Shown one piece after another: positions 54,672-62,827 of a stretch of 64,000 nt of DNA. Source of the stretch: Methanomassiliicoccales archaeon UBA280 (GTDB lineage: Archaea; Thermoplasmatota; Thermoplasmata; SG8-5); contig DAKD01000028.1 in NCBI GenBank assembly GCA_002499085.1, positions 23,878-87,877 on the forward strand, given 5' to 3'. How positions within the stretch are numbered: position 1 is the first letter of the stretch; every line of letters starts with the position of its first letter. Under the pieces are notes generated by a model, which searched no databases, was not told the DNA's origin, and saw only the letters and a list, made by a program, of their open reading frames with translations. Both the position numbers and the translations under genes were made by a program.

Positions 54672-55607
54672 CTAGTAGGTGTCAAGCGCGAACATCTGGA
54701 ACCTGTCCCGGTCGATGCCGAGAAGCGTCATGACCTGCTTCTGGCTCATCTTCCCGCGGGCGTGCATGGCCATGAACGTGCCCCATGTCTCGGCGCCCGT
54801 GAAACCGTGCTTCAGGAACTCGCGGGCCGGCCCCTCCTTTGTGACCAGCGACCTGGTCACGTACCTGCTCGGGAACCTGTTCTCGAGGGCGCGGAGGCAT
54901 GCTCCGTAATCCTTCAGGTCGGGGCAGACCAGTTCCCGCACGTTCAGGAAACCCTCGGGCTGCCTTATCAATGCGTAGCCTATGGACTTTCCCTCCCTGG
55001 AGAATGAAACGGCCTTCGAGTAATGCGGCCCCCAGGCGCATTTCAGTTTCGGGTAGCCGATGGGGCGCCGGACGAATCCCAGGCTGCCGTGCACCATCTT
55101 CCGGAACATCGCGTCCGAGCCGTCCGGGGCATGGGCGCTCACCTTCAGTTTAACATCTCCAGCAGGATGCTTTTCCCAATTCTTGATGCCCCAGGCCAGC
55201 GGCAGCATCTCATGATATCCCAGCTTGGGATACATGCTGCAGGCCACAAGAATTTTGCTCGTGGTCAGGACGAAGACGTCGACGCCGTCGTCCAGCATCT
55301 GCTCATGAACCTTTTTCATGAGGGCTTTGGCATAGCCCTTCCTTGCGAAGCTCGGGGTTCCCGCGACTGCCTCGATGAAGCCTGCCTTTGCCTCGCCTTC
55401 GGCCGTCCGGACAAGCGGGTATTGCACGCCGACCTGCGCGATGATTCTGTCGCCCTCGACAGCGTACATCCTGAACCATTGGGAGCAAAACGGGTCTTTC
55501 TTCCTGATGCGCGCCACAGTCTTGGCATCGGCAGGCTCGTTGTGGCATACCAGGTTGATCCGGTTCACCTGCTCCGGGTCCACCTCGTCATAGAACTTGA
55601 ACTGCAT
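54672..55607 (-). CDS. Eis-like GNAT acetyltransferase
   Basis: 311 residues. The N-terminal GNAT has VAGTPSFARKGYAKALMKKV (about 81-100) as the acetyl-CoA loop, followed by a second half with WGPHYSKAVSFSREGKSIGY. TATA-like GATATTAATCC about 28 bases upstream of the ATG (minus strand) fits a near-leaderless mRNA. It may acetylate amines; the substrate is unknown. Confidence 0.8.
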   Translation of the reverse strand: MQFKFYDEVDPEQVNRINLVCHNEPADAKTVARIRKKDPFCSQWFRMYAVEGDRIIAQVGVQYPLVRTAEGEAKAGFIEAVAGTPSFARKGYAKALMKKVHEQMLDDGVDVFVLTTSKILVACSMYPKLGYHEMLPLAWGIKNWEKHPAGDVKLKVSAHAPDGSDAMFRKMVHGSLGFVRRPIGYPKLKCAWGPHYSKAVSFSREGKSIGYALIRQPEGFLNVRELVCPDLKDYGACLRALENRFPSRYVTRSLVTKEGPAREFLKHGFTGAETWGTFMAMHARGKMSQKQVMTLLGIDRDRFQMFALDTY

Positions 55608-55667
55608 GCTGGCATATAAATCTGGGTTGGATTAATATCTTTTCATTGCCAGTTTTCTTCGCCGCAT

Positions 55668-56548
55668 CTACAGGGCGGACATCAGCATGCCCACCAACAT
55701 CAGCCCCGCGCCAATCATCCCACGAGGTGTGATCGATTCGCCCAAGATGAGCCCCCCGCCGAGCGCGGCGAACACCGCTTCCAGGCTGAGTATGATGGCC
55801 GCATGGGAGGGACGCGCCCCCTTCTGCCCGGCTATCTGCAGGGTGTAGGCGATGCCCACAGAAATCAGTCCGCCGTAGAGGATGGGAATGGCTGCAGCCC
55901 GGATGCCCTCAACGGTGACGGTCTCCAGGGTGATGGCAAGACCCATGCTCAGCACAGCGCAGACCAAGAACGGGACTATTGCGAGCCTCAGCGTATCAGT
56001 CCTGCGCGCCAGGCGGCCAATCAGCAACACATGGCTGGCCCAGAAAAAAGCGCCGATGAACACAAGGAAATCTCCCCGGGACATGTGGAAGCCGTCCTTG
56101 ATGCTGAGAGGGTACAGGCCGGCAAATGCCAGTATTGCGCCCGCCGCTGTACCGGGGCCGGTTCTCGCTCCGATGAACATCCCGAACATCGGGACCAGGA
56201 TAAAGTAGAGGCCGGTGATGAAACCGGCATTGCCTGCGGTCGTGTCACAAGGCCCATCTGTTGCAGGGAGGCGCCCATGAAGAGAAGCAGGCCGGCAGTC
56301 AACCCGCCGCCTAAAACATTTCTTTCTGTGACTGGTTTCTTTCCATGATACCTCCCAACCCACCACAGGACGGGCAATAACACCGCAGCCCCGAGGGCGA
56401 ACCTTATCCCGTTGAAGGTGAAGGGGCCGACATGCTCCATGCCCATGCGCTAGGCAACGAATGCGAATCCCCAGATTGCCGCTGCGGCAAGCAGCAGTCC
56501 GTCGGACTTGTGCGAATATCTGGCTCCTGAGCGGAGGAGGGGGCCCAT
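55668..56548 (-). pseudogene. EamA/DMT-family transporter, broken
   Basis: Two open segments in different frames (56446-56021 and about 56245-55668) join into a normal ten-span EamA protein. A TAG (56450-56452) replaces a codon, probably Gln, in FAFVA-stop-RMGMEHVGPF. A frameshift lies near 56238-56245, at the MGLV/TTAGNAGF junction. Both segments are otherwise well kept. Two lesions argue for a pseudogene, though sequence error cannot be excluded. Confidence 0.75.
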
Positions 56549-56579
56549 AGGGCCTATAATGCGGTTTCGGTTTAATTAG

Positions 56580-56672
56580 TTACTCGATGTAACTGCAGAT
56601 TTCAAGGCAGCACAAAGATTTTCTTATGGGGTCCATGAGGGCCATGGTGGATAGGTAAAGGATAGAATTCAC
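56580..56672 (-). CDS. Possible Cys-containing small peptide after the maturase
   Basis: 30 codons from GTG (56670-56672), which overlaps the maturase stop by one base; an ATG starts a 21-codon version at 56645. The end reads DPIRKSLCCLEICSYIE, with a CC-x3-C set. No ribosome-binding site. It may be a second substrate or part of the RiPP locus, or chance. Confidence 0.3.
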   Translation of the reverse strand: MNSILYLSTMALMDPIRKSLCCLEICSYIE

Positions 56673-58039
56673 TACGCCTTTTTTTTCGCGGCTTCTTGTT
56701 TCGACACATATTCTAAATAGGCATGCACGGACTTCGGAAAGAAATCCTTGAAGAAACCACAGAACATCACCGATTTGTCCAGCCTTCCCGAGAAGGCATA
56801 GGCCTGCATCCTGCACCCCCCGCCACAATACTTGCGCCAGATGCACTGGGCGCAATCCTCTATCCGGTCAATGCTCAGATTGCACCAGAGCTTCCCGACC
56901 TCTGAGTTCTTCCATATGTCTTCCAGTGATTTTTCGCGTATGTTGCCCATGTTGAACTCGGGAAGATGCGCAGACTGGCACGGGTACACGCTCCCGTCCG
57001 AGTCTATGCTCAGCGCACCGATGGCCGCACCGCACGAGTACTGGCCTTCATATATGGACTGGAGGAAGCTCACGTTGTTGATGTCATTGACCACAAGCAC
57101 CTCCTTGCCCTTGGACAGCTTCTCCTTCATGGAGTCCTGCATCTTCTGCCAGAAGGAGACAAACTCCTGTTCGGTAAGGGCCATCGCCTTCTCGTCCGCG
57201 CCCTTGCCGAATGGCAAGAAGATGCCTGTCTTGATGAGCTGTGTGCCCAACTCGGCTGCGATGTCCACCACGTGAAATACCGAGTCAAGGTTGTGCTTGG
57301 ACACCACGGCGGATATCATCACCGAGCAACCAGCGTCCTTCAGTATGTGCATGGCTTCCACTGCGTTCTGGTATGATCCCTTGCCGCGCATGGAATCGTG
57401 AACTTCGGGGGGGCCGTCCAGGCTCACCTGGATATTGTAGAAGTATTTCTTCAGCAACGGGGCGTTCTCCTTTGTGACAAGGGTCCCGTTTGTGGCCAGT
57501 ACCATCTGGCAGCCCTTGGACTGAATATACTCGGCAATCTCCAAGAAATCCGGGTGCATCATGGGCTCTCCCCCGGTGATGGCCACCATCAGCTGCGTCG
57601 TGTTGAGGACCTTGGCCTGGTCTATGGCATTTTTTATTTCTGGGGTTGTCAGCTCGTTCTCCAGCCTGCGTCCGCCTTCGACATAGCAGTACTTGCATCT
57701 CAGGGTGCAGTCCCTAGTCAGGTGGAGATAGAGCGTGTCCAGGCTGCGTTCCCGATCCTGGTATTTCACTTCAACGCCTTTTAAAAATCCTTTGGCACCC
57801 AGCGTTTCTAATAGGTTCTCCAGGTCCTTCGAGAGCTCTTCCCGCGGCAGCTTGTGCCTCTTTTCAAGCACATCCAATATCTGAATTTTAGTCCTGGTCC
57901 CGTCGCAGAGCCCAATCGTGCCCAGAGCCCTCTGGTCACCCGTGAACCATCCCGGCAAGTCTGGGTTTATCATGAAAAACAGCCCATGGGCTTCCTGCAG
58001 ACAATAATGATGAATGATTTCTGGTTTTTCGGGCAGCAT
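56672..58039 (-). CDS. Radical SAM/SPASM peptide maturase with PqqD-like N-terminus
   Basis: 455 residues. Residues about 10-90 look like a PqqD-type RiPP recognition element. The radical SAM cluster is CTLRCKYC (C111, C115, C118), then the TGGEPMMHP motif. The C-terminal SPASM domain has SCGAAIGALSIDSDGSVYPC and CAQCIWRKYCGGGC plus a last Cys, enough for two auxiliary 4Fe-4S clusters. Such enzymes install thioether or other C-linked bonds in peptides. The start ATG is leaderless-compatible with a TATA box at 58059-58068. Substrate: probably the peptide at 58120-58227. Confidence 0.92.
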   Translation of the reverse strand: MLPEKPEIIHHYCLQEAHGLFFMINPDLPGWFTGDQRALGTIGLCDGTRTKIQILDVLEKRHKLPREELSKDLENLLETLGAKGFLKGVEVKYQDRERSLDTLYLHLTRDCTLRCKYCYVEGGRRLENELTTPEIKNAIDQAKVLNTTQLMVAITGGEPMMHPDFLEIAEYIQSKGCQMVLATNGTLVTKENAPLLKKYFYNIQVSLDGPPEVHDSMRGKGSYQNAVEAMHILKDAGCSVMISAVVSKHNLDSVFHVVDIAAELGTQLIKTGIFLPFGKGADEKAMALTEQEFVSFWQKMQDSMKEKLSKGKEVLVVNDINNVSFLQSIYEGQYSCGAAIGALSIDSDGSVYPCQSAHLPEFNMGNIREKSLEDIWKNSEVGKLWCNLSIDRIEDCAQCIWRKYCGGGCRMQAYAFSGRLDKSVMFCGFFKDFFPKSVHAYLEYVSKQEAAKKKA

Positions 58040-58058
58040 GCAACCTCACAGGGGGTAA

Positions 58059-58068
58059 GAATATAAAA
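58059..58068 (-). promoter_or_regulatory. TATA box of the maturase
   Basis: Minus strand TTTTTTATAT, centre about 25 bases upstream of the ATG at 58037-58039. It gives the maturase a promoter of its own, separate from the peptide gene. Confidence 0.55.
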
Positions 58069-58100
58069 AATGCTTTAAAAACAATTAAATAATAAAAAAG

Positions 58101-58118
58101 AAAAACCGATTGGTTTTT
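58101..58118 (-). terminator. Hairpin terminator between peptide gene and maturase
   Basis: AAAAACC and GGTTTTT pair around four bases, followed on the minus strand by TCTTTTTTATT. It begins two bases after the peptide stop. It should end most transcripts there, so the peptide would be made in excess of the enzyme. Confidence 0.6.
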
Positions 58119-58119
58119 A

Positions 58120-58227
58120 TTACTCCTTTGATGGGACATAGGGCCCAATCATTATCATTATTCCGTACTGGCCTGGCGGCAAGTGGGAACATGGGCATCT
58201 GCATGTCTGCGGTGGTAATTCCGGCAT
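58120..58227 (-). CDS. Putative RiPP precursor peptide, 35 residues
   Basis: ATG at 58225-58227, TAA at 58120-58122. A strong AGGAGGT lies six bases upstream, in a leader of about 33 bases behind TATA box TTTATAATAG (58281-58290). The product has an N-terminal MPELPPQT, a C-x-C-x-C set (TCRCPC, residues 8-13), and a hydrophobic C-terminus (GQYGIMIMIGPYVP) ending PSKE. Short, Cys-containing, well translated and next to a radical SAM/SPASM enzyme with recognition domain: typical of a RiPP precursor. No known class matched. Confidence 0.7.
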   Translation of the reverse strand: MPELPPQTCRCPCSHLPPGQYGIMIMIGPYVPSKE

Positions 58228-58280
58228 TTTATACCTCCTTTCACTTTCTCCTCCACGGAGTGGATTTACCCTAAACCGTT

Positions 58281-58290
58281 CTATTATAAA
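58281..58290 (-). promoter_or_regulatory. TATA box of the peptide gene
   Basis: Minus strand TTTATAATAG, about 26 bases before the expected start near 58260. A small hairpin CCAC/GTGG lies at that start. TCGAT/ATCGA (58301-58316) is a further inverted repeat just upstream. Confidence 0.5.
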
Positions 58291-58439
58291 ACATTGTCGG
58301 TCGATGAAAAAATCGATGTAAACTACCTATTCCTTAACATAAAGGTAGAATCACAAAACTTTATACCTAAATGCCATATGCGGTCATGTTGACTAAGTTC
58401 GAATAAGATAATCTTCAGACCGGGGTGGTAGGACGAATA

Positions 58440-59374
58440 ATGTCATTGTTGCCAGAAGCCTTTGCAAAACGTTTTACAGGAGGACAAAGAAAAAGAAAGA
58501 GAGTGTTCTCGCCCTCAACAATCTTTCATTTTCCATAGGAAAGGGGGAGATTTACGGCATCATAGGCCCAAACGGCGCAGGTAAAACGACGTTAATCAAA
58601 GTGCTATCCACCTTGATCCTGCCGGACTCCGGCAGTGCTAGCATCATGGGATTTGATGTGGTAGCTCAGGAACGAGAAGTCAAGCCGCGTATAGGTGTCT
58701 CAGTGGGGGAATTCACGCGCACACTCTACTGGAGGCTCACGGGTCGTGAAAACCTGGTCTTTTTTGCCAGGCTCAAGGACGTCGATGCCCCGCATGAGAG
58801 AAGCGCGGAGCTGCTAGATTTCTTCGGGCTCGACGAAGCTGCAGACCAGAGAGTCATGGAATACTCCATGGGCATGAAGCACAAGCTATCGATCGCCCAG
58901 GCCCTGCTCACGGACCCAGACGTAATTCTCCTGGACGAGCCGCTGACCGGGATTGACCCCATAACGGCTTATGACATCAAGCGCCTGATAAGGGAGAGAA
59001 TGCAGGACAAGACCATCATCTGGACAACGCACAATCTTTATGAAATCGAGGAGATGTGCGACCGCGTGGCCATCATCAACAAAGGAGCCAAGGTCATGGA
59101 GGGTGGGCCAAATGAGCTGCGCAAGAGGTTCTGGGGATTCGAAAAACTCATTATCCACACGCCGCACCCGGAGAAATTCTCCGGCCTTGAAGGGGCTGAA
59201 CTGGGAAAGGACACGGTGACTGTTAAGACAAACAATATCTCCGATATAATTGCAGAGATTGCCAGGGCAACAGCGGCCGGAGCCGACGTGCTGGAAATAC
59301 AAACATTGAAACCGAGCCTGGAGGATATATTCATGCAGGCGGTTGCCGAGAGAGGTGCATCAAATGGCAAGTGA
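58440..59374 (+). CDS. ABC-2 exporter ATPase of the RiPP locus, 5' end anomalous
   Basis: The frame is open from 58412 and encodes VIVARSLCKTFYRR, Walker A IIGPNGAGKTTL, signature EYSMGMKHKLSIAQALL and Walker B DVILLDEPLTGID, ending 59374. There is no ATG, GTG or TTG in frame before a GTG at 58601, which lies after Walker A. An ATG at 58440 is one base out of frame, so one missing base after it (ATG-GTC to ATGTC) or a rare start is required. The product would drive a drug- or bacteriocin-type exporter with the permease. Confidence 0.85.
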
Positions 59375-60197
59375 CAAAGGTTCCTTGTCATACAGGGAGA
59401 TGAAAAAAATCTTCTATTTTGTCCAAAGGGACCTGAAGATGCTGTTCACCTACAGAATTGCGTTCGTTTCCATGTTCACCAGCCTGTTCTTCGGTCTGTT
59501 CAATCTCGTATTGTTCGGAGCAATGTTCGGAGTCACTGAGCTGTCCAGCCTCTCCTTTTATGGCGGTAATTACATCTCATTCATAATAATCGGGTCCATC
59601 GGCTGGGGATTCATGTGGGCGATAGCCGGTGCCACATCCAACGCGCTAAGGAGCGAGATGGCCATGGGAACTCTGGAGGCAATCATGTCCACACCGACAA
59701 GGATTGCCACGCTGGTAATTTCATACACCATCTATGGCTCTTTCTTTGGCCTCCTTTCAATACTGGTCATAGCATTGGCCGGAGTGGCGCTGTTCGGGAC
59801 GGCCATGCTGGGCACACTGTCACTGGCCACAATCGCCATTTTCTTGATGATGATAATCATGATGGCCGGCATAGGCATGATATTCGGCGGGCTGACTATC
59901 TGGACACAAAACGTCGACCAGCTCATAGGCTTCACCCAGAGCGTCACCATGTTTTTCTCGGGCGTGTATTTCCCGCTCTCTGTCCTGCCTTCTGCCATCA
60001 GGCCGGTGGCGCATGCGCTGCCTTTCTTCTACACAATAGAGGGACTGCGCCGCTCATTGATTCCGGATGCCCCCGACGTATGGTTCTATGCAGGTGTAAC
60101 CCTTGTGACAGCCCTCGCCTTGCTGGCCGTAGGATACTTCACACTCATTTACGGCATTAAAAAGGCAAAGTGCAATGGTAGCCTTGGTTACTACTAA
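59364..60197 (+). CDS. ABC-2 type transporter permease of the RiPP locus
   Basis: 277 residues from the ATG at 59364, overlapping the ATPase by 11 bases. Six membrane spans; an ABC-2 membrane domain with QSVTMFFSGVYFPLSVLP in the typical FFSGVYFP-like segment. It forms the export channel with the ATPase, for the modified peptide or for self-protection. Last gene of this plus-strand unit. Confidence 0.9.
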   Translation: MASDKGSLSYREMKKIFYFVQRDLKMLFTYRIAFVSMFTSLFFGLFNLVLFGAMFGVTELSSLSFYGGNYISFIIIGSIGWGFMWAIAGATSNALRSEMAMGTLEAIMSTPTRIATLVISYTIYGSFFGLLSILVIALAGVALFGTAMLGTLSLATIAIFLMMIIMMAGIGMIFGGLTIWTQNVDQLIGFTQSVTMFFSGVYFPLSVLPSAIRPVAHALPFFYTIEGLRRSLIPDAPDVWFYAGVTLVTALALLAVGYFTLIYGIKKAKCNGSLGYY

Positions 60198-60241
60198 TGC
60201 CTCAGGAAAAAAGTATCAAGTCCGAATTATCTATTAGGCTT

Positions 60242-60493
60242 TCACCAGTCAATAACCCACATCGTATCCGCCGGAGCATGAACCCAGTACCCTTCGCCGG
60301 GCCTCATCGGATATGCACCCGAATACTGCTGAAGGAGGGAGGCGGATGCAGCATCGATGCCCTCGACCGGCCGATCGAATCCTGTTCCGGCCAATGAATC
60401 TGTTATCGGCCTTTGGGTCATGGCGGGGTATCCCACAAGGTTCCAACCGGAGTGAAGCTCGATTGCTGTGAGGTTCGCAACCTGGCCGGCGGC
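60242..60493 (-). pseudogene. C-terminal remnant of a surface protein
   Basis: The frame runs on directly past the DUF3795 stop at 60494-60496, without its own start, and ends at 60242. It reads HSGWNLVGYPAMTQRPITDS, then LQQYSGAYPMRPGEGYWVHA and ADTMWVIDW. Such 'GWNLVGYP...GxGYWVH...TW' ends occur in large secreted proteins of Thermoplasmata and methanogens. The N-terminal part is lost, so it is a fragment, possibly left by deletion. Confidence 0.65.
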
Positions 60494-60913
60494 TCACCCT
60501 CTCCAGCTCACTATTTCCTGGCACCTATAACATTTGCCGTTGTGGACGCACAGAACACCGCCGCAGTCCGGGCATTTCCATTTCTTCCGTTCGGCTGCGA
60601 GGAAGCTCCTCATGCCCTTCTTTGCGATATGCCGAAGATTGCCAATCGGGCTCTCCTGGAGAGGGTAGGCCGTCATGTACCTGCTCTCCAGCCGGTTCAA
60701 GAATTCGCATGGGAACAGCTCGCACTCGGCGCAGAACCTGACCTTGTTTATCCTGCCATGCCCCCGGCACCTGGAGCATTTCCTATCCCTCGGCCTGCAC
60801 CCGGGGCAGTGGTTTATCTTTCCCCGGCGGACAGGCAATCCGGCTTCGCGGGCAAGGTAGCTGCTGCAGACGCTGCAGTTGATGCCGCATGGCGCTATCA
60901 GTTCCGCTTTCAT
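60494..60913 (-). CDS. DUF3795 cysteine-rich protein
   Basis: 139 residues. The N-terminal APCGINCSVCSSYL (8-21) is the family signature; two more Cys clusters (CPGCRPRDRKCSRC, CAECELFPCEF) and a C-terminal CPDC...CYRC ribbon would bind zinc or iron-sulfur. Function unknown. Its stop is followed in frame by a remnant of a surface protein. Confidence 0.9.
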   Translation of the reverse strand: MKAELIAPCGINCSVCSSYLAREAGLPVRRGKINHCPGCRPRDRKCSRCRGHGRINKVRFCAECELFPCEFLNRLESRYMTAYPLQESPIGNLRHIAKKGMRSFLAAERKKWKCPDCGGVLCVHNGKCYRCQEIVSWRG

Positions 60914-61476
60914 TCCTGGACCTCTTTCCAGCGGAAACAGGAAGTCAGATGGTCGTTGACCATTCCCGTGGCCTGCATATGCGCGTAGACCACGGTCGGG
61001 CCGACGAACTTGAAGCCCCTGGCCTTCAGGTCCTTGCTGATTTTTTCGGCAAGCTCGGTCTTGGCCGGAATGTCCCGGTCGCCCTTCCGCCTGTTGGTTA
61101 TGGGTCTGTTCTTTACAAAGCCCCAGATGTACCTGTCGAATGAGCCGAATTCCTTCTGCACGTCGAGGAATGCCTTGGCGTTTGTCACGGCAGCCATTAT
61201 CTTCAATTTGTTCCGAATTATGCCGGCGTCCTGCATCAAGGATTCAATTTTCTTTTCCCCGTACTTCGAGACCTTCCCAGGGTCGAAGCCGTCGAACGCC
61301 CTGCGGAAGTTCTCCCGTTTCTTCAGGATGCAGTGCCAGCTGAGCCCGGCCTGGAATCCTTCGAGGATGAGGAACTCAAACAACTTGAGGTCGTCGTGAA
61401 CAGACACGCCCCATTCCTCGTCGTGGTACCGAATGTAGAAATCATCCCCGCTGGCCCAGAAGCATCTTTCCATCAT
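60910..61476 (-). CDS. tag: DNA-3-methyladenine glycosylase I
   Basis: 188 residues. RCFWASGDDFYIRYHDEEWG (4-23), the LFEFLILEGFQAGLSW segment and GPTVVYAHMQATGMVNDH match Tag, with Cys/His zinc ligands at both ends. It removes 3-methyladenine from alkylated DNA. Two ATG codons start the frame; a TATA-like AATTATTTATCC is upstream. ATGA overlap with DUF3795. Confidence 0.94.
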   Translation of the reverse strand: MMERCFWASGDDFYIRYHDEEWGVSVHDDLKLFEFLILEGFQAGLSWHCILKKRENFRRAFDGFDPGKVSKYGEKKIESLMQDAGIIRNKLKIMAAVTNAKAFLDVQKEFGSFDRYIWGFVKNRPITNRRKGDRDIPAKTELAEKISKDLKARGFKFVGPTVVYAHMQATGMVNDHLTSCFRWKEVQE

Positions 61477-61559
61477 TCACCGGAACACTTTATGACTGGA
61501 ATGGATAAATAATTATCGAACCTACATTTATTTTATACCTAGAATGCCATCATTATTGC

Positions 61560-61970
61560 ATGGAGATCACCAACAAGGAACGTGCAAAAGCCCTGGCCAT
61601 CATGCTGAAGCCAGGCCCCGGTAAGATCGTGGTCTTTGCATTGTTGCTCATCTTCGTGGTGTTCCTTCCGCTGTATCCGGTCCATGTGGACAGATATATA
61701 GGCATCGCGGAGAGCGAGCCCACTGTACTCGAGGATTCAGGCACGACCATGATGTCCCTCTACGCGGTCCTCGATGGCGGGTTCAACTGGACCCAGGAGG
61801 AGACGAGTTTCAGAATTGTCATCTGGACAACGGTGGAGGACAATCATCTGTATTTCTATGATGCTGAGCACATTTTTCTGCCGATTTTCGGGTTCTTGGG
61901 TTTCCTGGCTTATACTACCAGTTGCGTTTACATCGAATTCACAAAGAGAGAGAAGAGATCGAGGGAATGA
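61560..61970 (+). CDS. Two-span membrane protein, 136 residues
   Basis: Hydrophobic segments at about 24-42 (IVVFALLLIFVVFLPLYPV) and about 105-125 enclose an extracellular loop with an N-x-T site. A TATA box TTTATTTTATACC (61527-61539) is centred 26 bases before the ATG, leaderless. Not recognised; unknown function. Confidence 0.7.
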   Translation: MEITNKERAKALAIMLKPGPGKIVVFALLLIFVVFLPLYPVHVDRYIGIAESEPTVLEDSGTTMMSLYAVLDGGFNWTQEETSFRIVIWTTVEDNHLYFYDAEHIFLPIFGFLGFLAYTTSCVYIEFTKREKRSRE

Positions 61971-62006
61971 TTTTTTATCAAAGAATCACATCCAGAGGTC
62001 GATATA

Positions 62007-62795
62007 ATGACACAACTCACGAGAAAGGATGTGCTGGATGCATTGACCGAGGCTCTGGAGCCGCTGGAATTCGTGTTCGCGTTCTGGGAGGGCGGAGCCG
62101 CCGGTTTCGGCAGGGCGGACGAATGGTCCGACATAGATGCGCAAGCCATCGTGGATGATGATCGCATAGAGGATGTTTTCAGGGCTGTGGATGCGGCGGT
62201 CGAGAAGCTGGGCGGTACCGTCGCGAAGTTCCGGCTTCCGGAACCCACATGGCACGGCCATTCCCAGTGCTTCTACAAACTGAAGAATGCCAGCCCGTTC
62301 CTGCTAATTGACCTCGCAATTATGAAGGAGAACACCGAAGCAGATAAATTCGATGTCTGGGCCACTCATGGCAAACCAATAATCAAGTTCGACAAAAAAG
62401 GGCTAATCAAAGAGACAAAGATAGACCCGGAGGCGCATGCCAAAGCAATCATGAAGAGATTGGACGTCCTGAAGAACCTTTTCGAGATATTCCATATAAT
62501 GCCGATGAAGGAGACCAACCGGGGCAACCATATCGAGGCCATGTTCTTCTACCTGGGCCAGACATATCGCCCGCTGGTCGAGGTGCTTAGAATGAAATAT
62601 TGCCCGGAGCGGTACAGTTACGCCACAAGGTACGTTTATTACGACCTGCCGAAGGATGCCGTGAAAAGGCTGGAGGCACTGACATTCTTCCGGCCCGGGG
62701 AGATGGAATCCAAGGTCCGCGAGGTCAGGGAGTGGTTCGCCGAGACTGCCGACAGCATTTCCGCCGAAGGGATAATGGAGAAGCTGAGGAGATAA
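62007..62795 (+). CDS. Nucleotidyltransferase-fold protein
   Basis: 262 residues. EGGAAGFGRADEWSDIDAQA (about 29-48) resembles the G-[GS]-x-D-x-D active site of minimal nucleotidyltransferases, with a further Asp in LLIDLAIM. The C-terminal half is helical (HEPN-like possible). CCAGAGGT precedes the ATG. It could modify a small molecule or RNA; no partner is visible. Confidence 0.75.
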   Translation: MTQLTRKDVLDALTEALEPLEFVFAFWEGGAAGFGRADEWSDIDAQAIVDDDRIEDVFRAVDAAVEKLGGTVAKFRLPEPTWHGHSQCFYKLKNASPFLLIDLAIMKENTEADKFDVWATHGKPIIKFDKKGLIKETKIDPEAHAKAIMKRLDVLKNLFEIFHIMPMKETNRGNHIEAMFFYLGQTYRPLVEVLRMKYCPERYSYATRYVYYDLPKDAVKRLEALTFFRPGEMESKVREVREWFAETADSISAEGIMEKLRR

Positions 62796-62827
62796 GAATT
62801 ATAAAGCGTCAGGGCATCTGGCAGCCG

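Noticed and set aside
56450..56452. TAG in the EamA gene read as pyrrolysine
   Set aside because: TAG ends several normal genes here (for example at 10664 and 27373) and a frameshift also breaks the gene.
58317..58352. GTAAACTACC...AAAGGTAGAA as a third copy of the repeat elements
   Set aside because: Only the first ten bases match the ends at 24805 and 31481; no right-end sequence follows.
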